Of a stretch of DNA of 37,111 nt, positions 33,201 through 37,111 are shown piece by piece. The position numbers and the translations under genes are program-made. The notes under the pieces were generated by a model, which saw only the letters and a program-made list of their open reading frames with translations, was not told the DNA's origin and searched no databases. Within the stretch, counting starts at the first letter, position 1. Every line of letters begins with the position of its first letter. Origin of the DNA: UMGS1474 sp050946775 (GTDB lineage Bacteria > Bacillota > Clostridia > Oscillospirales > Acutalibacteraceae); NCBI GenBank assembly GCA_050946775.1, contig JBMNVL010000003.1, positions 1 through 37,111 on the forward strand. Direction: 5' to 3'.

Positions 33201-34327
33201 TCCCGCCCGGAACGGTCAGCGCCGCGGGCGAAGGCGTTGTAATGGACCACGGCGCGTTCCGCCGCCTCGATGCGCACGTCGGACAGGGTCATCGAGAAGG
33301 TGCCAAGCTTGGTGTTGACGGAATCGATGTACATCAGCACCCGGTTGACCTTTCTGAGATCGATGGGCGTCACGGTGCCGTTCGAGCCGCCCTGGATATC
33401 GCTCAGCCGCAAAGACAGCTTGTTTTCCCCGGTGTGCAGGCCGAGATTGCCCACCCACCAGTAGCCGTTTTTCTCGTTGGGATCGTCCACGCTGCGCAGC
33501 TTGATCATCCCGCTGCGGAACAACGAGGCGTCGTCCTCCTCGGTGCCGCTCTTGGTCAGGCGCACCGTCATTTTCAAGTAACATTGATCGCCGTCCACCC
33601 CCGACAGATCCACCGGTACGCCGCCGTCAAGCGGGGTCCAGTTGGCGTACAGGGTGCTTTGGGACTGCGGGGTGTTGACGACGGTGTAAGTCTTCTCAAA
33701 CCCGTGGAAGGTCGCCATCTGCTGCGTTGCGGTGACCATCTCCGCCTGCGGATAACCGTCGGGAAGCTCCTCCACGATCCGCACGCCGGACAGGGTCATC
33801 GAAAAGGTGCCGACCTTGGTGTTGACGGAATCGATGTACATCAGCACCCGGTTGACCTGCCCCCAGTTGATGGCCGTCACCGTGCCGCCCGAACCGCCGG
33901 TAAGCTCGCTCAGCCGCAGGGAAACGGCGTTGTCGCCGGTGTGCAGGCCGAGATTGCCCACCCACCAGTAACCGTTTTGCTCGTTGGGATCGTCCACGCT
34001 GCGCAGCTTGATCATGCCGCTGCGGAACAGCGAGGCGTCGTCCTCTCCGGTGCCGCTCTTGGTCAGGTGGACGTTCATTTGCAGGTAGCATTGCGAGAGA
34101 TCTTTGCCGGACAGATCCAGCGGGATTTCGCCGTCGAGCTGGGTCCAGTTGGCATACAGGGTATGCTGGGACTGCGCGGTGTTGACGACGGTGTAGGTTT
34201 GCTCAAACCCGCGAAACGTCGCCAGCTGTTGGGTCTGGGACTGCGCCTGCGCGTGGAACCATCCCGCTCCGGGAATGGCCAGCAAAAGCGACAGTCCGAT
34301 CGCCGTTAGTTTGCGAATTCCTTTCAT
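30248..34327 (-). CDS. Secreted two-domain pectate-lyase-superfamily protein with triplicated module
   Basis: Exported protein of 1359 residues. The signal peptide spans about 1-28 (MKGIRKLTAIGLSLLLAIPG...AQAQ). Module copy 1 lies at about 36-186 and copy 2 at about 204-355, nearly identical and 507 bases apart in the DNA. Copy 3 lies at about 1205-1357. All have TYTV.NT..., LYA.W..LDG..P.DLSG, FRSG.IKLRS, LGLHTG or LNLHTG, and VNR.LMYIDSVN...GTFSMTLS. Between them are two right-handed beta-helix domains of the pectate lyase 3 (PF12708) type, starting at about 360 (NAFARGADRSGRDDCTAVIQ, GGTVYLPAGRYKV) and about 775 (NAADYGATVGGSADATAAIQ, GGTVCLPAGILRV). Such helices usually cut or bind polysaccharide. 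No sorting signal or dockerin is visible. The SD GAAAGGAG lies before the ATG. The catalytic residues and the substrate cannot be named. Confidence 0.9.
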   Translation of the reverse strand: MKGIRKLTAIGLSLLLAIPGAGWFHAQAQSQTQQLATFRGFEQTYTVVNTAQSQHTLYANWTQLDGEIPLDLSGKDLSQCYLQMNVHLTKSGTGEDDASLFRSGMIKLRSVDDPNEQNGYWWVGNLGLHTGDNAVSLRLSELTGGSGGTVTAINWGQVNRVLMYIDSVNTKVGTFSMTLSGVRIVEELPDGYPQAEMVTATQQMATFHGFEKTYTVVNTPQSQSTLYANWTPLDGGVPVDLSGVDGDQCYLKMTVRLTKSGTEEDDASLFRSGMIKLRSVDDPNEKNGYWWVGNLGLHTGENKLSLRLSDIQGGSNGTVTPIDLRKVNRVLMYIDSVNTKLGTFSMTLSDVRIEAAERAVVHYNAFARGADRSGRDDCTAVIQQCLNLAGQTGGTVYLPAGRYKVTGRLNVPGGVTLRGDWADPDTGGAGKGTILMAYADRGNAQPDATAFVSLHGASAFKNISVWYPEQTADAIAAYPPAISGDGHTVVEKVTLYNAYRGFYSTHCSSMLIRDFYATALAEGIYAEKGYDIPRIERVRIDSSYWIDSGLPGAPAGGAAQTLVNHLRTNAVGIAGGQQDWGYWYDIRLNDLKWGVRLFHGNISVGKLVTTNVQTGIHIDKISYPGLEVSHSDISASFAGIDYAVTGRETLSISDTVFRGGDYGIRTSGVAQHGVSLHSCTFTSWNTRAIEMDGGSLNASRCTFQADKTALGLGAAVDQLVLTGNTFVKADNILSGSGWSNTDSRLVRDDANRDVPASPTFAYTPVPVRQPRTSQLFNAADYGATVGGSADATAAIQAALNAAGQAGGGTVCLPAGILRVNGSLSVPAGVELRGSFEAAHYGNSTNRGTQLYAYGNKDNPNGAPLITLAAGAGVTGFTVFYPEQGYSDLGLTDAERVHAYPPTIRADAGDWIQDLAIIAGYTGIDAMTNRCDGIVIEDVTGATLKECLAIGHGIRGGWVQDFHFNYSGWGQQGFYPNYPADQLTADGVTTRTDLLCEYTTREVTGITLGECHDVQFFSDFNILVGTQLRLIPDPYTGGSFDGTMWGVAFDACQYGVVGENDCDAQLTLLSSMGVFNQQGGGYNIVTKPGFTGTISMFNADAWSGYSKLAYVEGGTVNLVHYFSWCAYYATAKAGGTLNVLGSTFISASNNDQGLIPHVVYESGSQGICIGNLDCRKQLHLDIAFGAQVDERLNGIKLANSQPQTLASFTAAESTYTVTNTASGKGILYADWKTLDGGVPLDLSGHDRGKVYLQLKVTLAKSGTTAGDGQLFRSGAIKLRSAIDNPEHNNRWGLYDLNLHTGDNYLTLRLSESISGANGSTVEAIDWSCVNRFLMYIDSVNQYEGTFSMTLSDIDVVYRPV
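33216..34230 (-). repeat. Tandem duplication within the pectate-lyase-like gene
   Basis: Module copies 1 and 2 are repeated at the DNA level with a constant offset of 507 bases (169 codons). For example, CGTCCACGCTGCGCAGCTTG is at 33484 and at 33991. The near-identity suggests a recent duplication or gene conversion. The third copy at 30250-30715 is diverged. Confidence 0.85.
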
Positions 34328-34380
34328 GTTTCTCGCTCCTTTCTCGTCTCCCGTTGCCCTTGTAAATTGGCAACAGAATA

Positions 34381-34409
34381 ATTATACTCGCCCGCGATTT
34401 TTTATGCAA
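34381..34409 (-). promoter_or_regulatory. Sigma-A promoter of the pectate-lyase-like gene
   Basis: On the minus strand, TTGCAT (34404-34409), a 17-base spacer and TATAAT (34381-34386), about 54 bases before the ATG. The remaining 34410-34550 holds no gene that I can support. Confidence 0.75.
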
Positions 34410-34553
34410 TTCGCATTTTCCACAACACTTTGCCGGCCAATTCTACAAGATAGTGCAAAAATAGTGGTTGAATTGCCCGATTTCTGTAAAAAATGAAAGA
34501 GCCGGCAAAACCGTCCGCCGGGCGCGATTTTACAAATCATTCACAATTAGCCC

Positions 34554-34582
34554 TTGACATCGGCGGTCAGGAATGGTAAATT
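34554..34582 (+). promoter_or_regulatory. Sigma-A promoter of the hrcA operon
   Basis: TTGACA (34554-34559), a 17-base spacer and TAAATT (34577-34582), directly followed by the CIRCE operator. Confidence 0.8.
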
Positions 34583-34591
34583 ATAGTCAAG

Positions 34592-34618
34592 TTAGCACTC
34601 TGACCGTTGGAGTGCTAA
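34592..34618 (+). promoter_or_regulatory. CIRCE operator (HrcA binding site)
   Basis: Perfect TTAGCACTC-N9-GAGTGCTAA (34592-34600 and 34610-34618), the known HrcA operator, in the 5' leader just downstream of the -10. HrcA binding here would repress the whole operon until heat or unfolded protein titrates GroEL. Confidence 0.98.
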
Positions 34619-34648
34619 TTCCCATGTGAACGGAAAGGAGAGGGCCTT

Positions 34649-35674
34649 ATGGAATTGGGCGAACGCAAACAGCGGATCCTGGCCGTCATCATCGACGAGT
34701 ATATCCGCACCGGCGAGCCGGTGGGATCCAAAGCCGTGGTGCAGCGGCTGGATCAGGCCGTCTCCTCCGCCACCGTGCGCAACGAGATGGCGGAACTGGC
34801 CGCCATGGGTTATCTGGAACAGCCCCACACCTCGGCGGGACGGATTCCCACCGCGCCGGCCTTTCGGCTGTATATCGACCGGTTGATGCCCCGCCAGCCT
34901 CTGTCGGAGCCGACCCGTCAAAACATCGACCATCTGCTGGACGCTGTGTCCGGCGATCCCGACCGGCTGATCGAGGGCGCGTCCCAGGCGCTGGCGCAGA
35001 TCACCGGCTGCGCCGCCGTCAGCACCGCGCCGCGGGATCGGCGGGCGGTGGTGCGGCGGATCCAGCTGATCCCGATGGAAGGGCGCTTCGTCGCGCTGCT
35101 GCTGGCCACCACGGTCAGCCTGCGCACCCGGGTGTGCCACACCCCCTTCCGGCTGGAGCCGGAGACGGTGGAGCGCATCGCGGGCGCCCTCAACGACCGG
35201 TTTTTGTACCAGCCGATCGAGGCGGTCACTCTGGCGCCGGTGCAGGGATTGCTGCTGGAGCTGGGTGAGGACGGCTTGTCCGCCGCGCCGCTTTTGACCG
35301 CTTTCCTCGAACTGGCGCAGGAGGCGTCGGCCGCCGATGTGCAGCTGTCGGGACAGCTCAATTTGCTGCAGCATCCCGATTACGAGCTCAACCGCGCCCG
35401 CTCGCTGCTCCATTTTCTGGCCCAGCCCGAGCTGGTCGCCGGAATGCTGACCGCCTACCCCGGCGGATTGCGGGTGGTGCTGGGCAACGAAAGCGACCGT
35501 CCCGAGCTGACCGGATCGAGCATCATCATCACCCGGTACGCGCTGGGAGACGATCTGTCCGGCGCCATCGGACTGATCGGGCCGCTGCGGATGGACTACG
35601 CCGCCGCCATCCCCCGACTGGAATATTTCGCCAACCGCGTGGGCAGACTGCTCACGGAGCTGTTGGATGAGTAA
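34649..35674 (+). CDS. hrcA: Heat-inducible transcription repressor HrcA
   Basis: Protein of 341 residues, the family length. The N-terminal winged helix (about 1-75) contains RKQRILAVIIDEYIRTGEPVGSKAVVQRL and SSATVRNEMAELAAMGYLEQPHTSAGRIPTAPAFRLYID, the recognition region for CIRCE. The central GAF-like and dimerisation parts follow, and the C-terminal SIIITRYALGDDLSGAIGLIGPLRMDYAAAIPRLEYFANRVGRLLTELL is a family hallmark. The SD GGAAAGGAGAGG precedes the ATG. It is the first gene of the hrcA-grpE-dnaK operon and, in the usual feedback loop, depends on GroEL for its active fold. No groEL is in this window. Confidence 0.96.
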   Translation: MELGERKQRILAVIIDEYIRTGEPVGSKAVVQRLDQAVSSATVRNEMAELAAMGYLEQPHTSAGRIPTAPAFRLYIDRLMPRQPLSEPTRQNIDHLLDAVSGDPDRLIEGASQALAQITGCAAVSTAPRDRRAVVRRIQLIPMEGRFVALLLATTVSLRTRVCHTPFRLEPETVERIAGALNDRFLYQPIEAVTLAPVQGLLLELGEDGLSAAPLLTAFLELAQEASAADVQLSGQLNLLQHPDYELNRARSLLHFLAQPELVAGMLTAYPGGLRVVLGNESDRPELTGSSIIITRYALGDDLSGAIGLIGPLRMDYAAAIPRLEYFANRVGRLLTELLDE

Positions 35675-35687
35675 AGGAGAGGACACC

Positions 35688-36233
35688 ATGGCCGAGGAAA
35701 CCAGGCAAACGCCCGACGTGGAACAGGAGCCAAAAGCGGAGGAAAAACCCGCCAAAGGCCGCAAAAAGGATCACGAGCAAAAACGCCAGCAGCAAGCGGC
35801 CGAGCTGGAAAAGCTGAAAAAGGAACTGGAGTCCCAGCAGGACGCCTACCAGCGGGTGCTGGCGGAATACGCCAACTACAAGCGCCGCACCGAGCAGGAA
35901 AAAGAACAACTCGGGGCGTTTACCCGCGCCGAGGTGATCAAGGCGCTGCTGCCGGCGCTGGACAATCTCGAACGCGCCGCCGCCGCGCCGGCGGGCGACA
36001 AATACAAAACCGGGGTGGATATGACCATCCGGCAGCTGGCGGACATCCTCAAGGGGATGGGGCTGGAGGAGATTCCGGCCGAAAACGCCCCCTTTGACCC
36101 CGAGGTCCACAACGCCGTGATGCGGGAGGACGCCGACGGCGTCGATCCCGACACGGTGACCGAGGTTTATCAGAAGGGCTACCGCATCGGCGGGCGCATC
36201 CTGCGCCCGGCGATGGTCAAAGTCGCCAACTGA
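35688..36233 (+). CDS. grpE: Nucleotide exchange factor GrpE
   Basis: Protein of 181 residues. The N-terminal half is charged and unstructured-looking, leading into a coiled coil (about 30-75, KKDHEQKRQQQAAELEKLKKELESQQDAYQRVLAEYANYKRRTEQEKE). A four-helix region and the C-terminal beta domain follow (LPALDNLERAAA, ILKGMGLEEIPAENAPFDPEVHNAVMRE, VTEVYQKGYRIGGRILRPAMVKVAN). It releases ADP from DnaK and acts as a thermosensor in some bacteria. I chose the ATG at 35688 with SD AAAGGAGAGG; an upstream in-frame ATG at 35667 overlaps hrcA and has no SD. It lies 13 bases after hrcA. Confidence 0.96.
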   Translation: MAEETRQTPDVEQEPKAEEKPAKGRKKDHEQKRQQQAAELEKLKKELESQQDAYQRVLAEYANYKRRTEQEKEQLGAFTRAEVIKALLPALDNLERAAAAPAGDKYKTGVDMTIRQLADILKGMGLEEIPAENAPFDPEVHNAVMREDADGVDPDTVTEVYQKGYRIGGRILRPAMVKVAN

Positions 36234-36307
36234 TCCGGATATAACGGTTTCAAACAACCTTATATTATACTTTTCTTACTAACATTTCACTTTTGGAGGT
36301 AATCATT

Positions 36308-37111
36308 ATGGCAAAGATCATCGGTATCGACCTGGGCACCACCAACTCCTGCGTATCGGTCATTGAGGGCGGCGAAGCCGTCGTCATCCCCAACGCGGAG
36401 GGCGCACGCACCACCCCTTCGGTGGTGGCGTTCAAAAAGGACGGCGAGCGGATCGTCGGCCGGGTCGCCAAACAGCAGGCGATCTCCAATCCCGAGCGGA
36501 CCATTTCGTCCATCAAACGGGAGATGGGCAACAATTACAAGGTTTCCATCGACGGCAAGGATTTCACCCCTCAGGAAATCTCGGCCATGATCCTGCAAAA
36601 GCTCAAGCAGGACGCCGAGGCCTATCTGGGCGATAAGGTGACCGAGGCGGTCATCACCGTGCCGGCGTATTTCACCGACGCCCAGCGTCAGGCCACCAAG
36701 GACGCCGGCAAGATCGCCGGCCTGGACGTCAAGCGGATCATCAACGAGCCGACCGCCGCCGCGCTGGCCTACGGCATCGACAAGGAGACCGATCAGAAGA
36801 TCATGGTCTACGATCTGGGCGGCGGCACCTTCGACGTGTCTATCATCGAGATGGGCGACGGGGTGCAGGAAGTGCTGGCCACCGCCGGCAACAACCGTCT
36901 GGGCGGCGACGACTTCGACCAGAAGATCGTGAACTGGATGATCGACGGATTCAAGAAGGAGACCGGCGTGGATCTGTCCGCCGACAAAATGGCGGTGCAG
37001 CGGCTGCGGGAAGCGGCGGAAAAGAGCAAGATCGAGCTGTCGGGCAGTACCACCAGCAACATCAACCTGCCCTTCATCACCGCCGACGCCACCGGCCCCA
37101 AGCATCTGGAT
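36308..37111 (+). CDS. dnaK: Chaperone DnaK (HSP70), truncated by the window edge
   Basis: The first 268 codons of DnaK are present, all within the nucleotide-binding domain; the rest and the substrate-binding domain lie outside. Motifs: phosphate 1 IGIDLGTTNSCVSV (about 5-18), AVITVPAYFTDAQRQATKDAG, connect 1 INEPTAAALAYG and phosphate 2 VYDLGGGTFDVSI. The region after KREMGNNYKV lacks the roughly 24-residue insertion found in Gram-negative DnaK, which fits a Gram-positive host. The SD GGAGGT precedes the ATG. The 74-base grpE-dnaK gap is AT-rich (TATATTATAC at 36261-36270), with no convincing -35, so an internal promoter is possible but unproven. Confidence 0.96.
   Translation, partial: MAKIIGIDLGTTNSCVSVIEGGEAVVIPNAEGARTTPSVVAFKKDGERIVGRVAKQQAISNPERTISSIKREMGNNYKVSIDGKDFTPQEISAMILQKLKQDAEAYLGDKVTEAVITVPAYFTDAQRQATKDAGKIAGLDVKRIINEPTAAALAYGIDKETDQKIMVYDLGGGTFDVSIIEMGDGVQEVLATAGNNRLGGDDFDQKIVNWMIDGFKKETGVDLSADKMAVQRLREAAEKSKIELSGSTTSNINLPFITADATGPKHLD

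Noticed and set aside
30212..34309. Plus-strand open frame of 1365 codons opposite the pectate-lyase-like gene
   Set aside because: It is an antisense shadow produced by high-GC codon use: the translation is low-complexity (Val/Gly/Ala/His-rich), no SD precedes it, and the minus strand has promoter, SD, signal peptide and known domains.

Overview
The window reads as chromosomal DNA of a high-GC, low-outer-membrane Firmicute, most likely a member of class Clostridia (Oscillospirales-like, gut-type). The evidence is a Gram-positive-type hrcA-grpE-dnaK operon under a CIRCE operator, KtrAB potassium transport, a DUF1540 protein, a VanRS-like two-component system, lipoproteins and signal-peptide-bearing giant surface proteins, strong SD sequences (AGGAGG type), and sigma-A promoters in AT-rich gaps between GC-rich genes. 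No rRNA, tRNA, CRISPR, prophage or complete insertion sequence was seen. The taxonomic call is inference from gene content.

Layout. (1) 1-3657, minus strand: ABC-F ATPase, ktrB and a ktrA cut by the window edge form one operon. (2) 3661-10435, minus strand: a 2171-residue secreted SGNH-hydrolase/GLUG-repeat protein is followed, before a strong terminator, by an overlooked 38-codon gene. (3) 10495-14704, minus strand: a membrane-fusion protein, a MacB/FtsX-like permease and a DUF975-like membrane protein, with no ATPase gene present, then an AI-2E-family permease with its own promoter. (4) 14844-15164: DUF1540 protein. (5) 15189-15950: a 760-bp mosaic of palindromic MITE-like repeats. (6) 16029-21607, plus strand: methionine module, metY behind an unusual leader, then metF, a MetH reactivation-domain protein, and a metH lacking that domain. 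(7) 21608-22579: ApbE flavin transferase, convergent with metH. (8) 22815-27405, plus strand: O-antigen-ligase-like membrane protein, lepA, hemW. (9) 27417-30217, minus strand: lipoprotein, histidine kinase, response regulator, and a separate 84-codon orphan. (10) 30248-34409, minus strand: a 1359-residue secreted protein with two pectate-lyase-like domains and three copies of an unrecognised module. (11) 34554-37111, plus strand: hrcA-grpE-dnaK (dnaK truncated by the window).

How it works together. MetY makes homocysteine from O-acetylhomoserine and sulfide, MetF supplies methyl-tetrahydrofolate, MetH methylates homocysteine, and the separate activation protein rescues oxidised cobalamin. 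HrcA represses its own chaperone operon through CIRCE. The two giant exported proteins suggest life among polysaccharides or mucus.

The parts least explained by known annotation are the metY leader (18-codon ORF plus competing hairpins and a palindrome at the transcription start), the 38-codon gene behind the giant GLUG protein, the triplicated module of the pectate-lyase-like protein, and the nested repeat mosaic.
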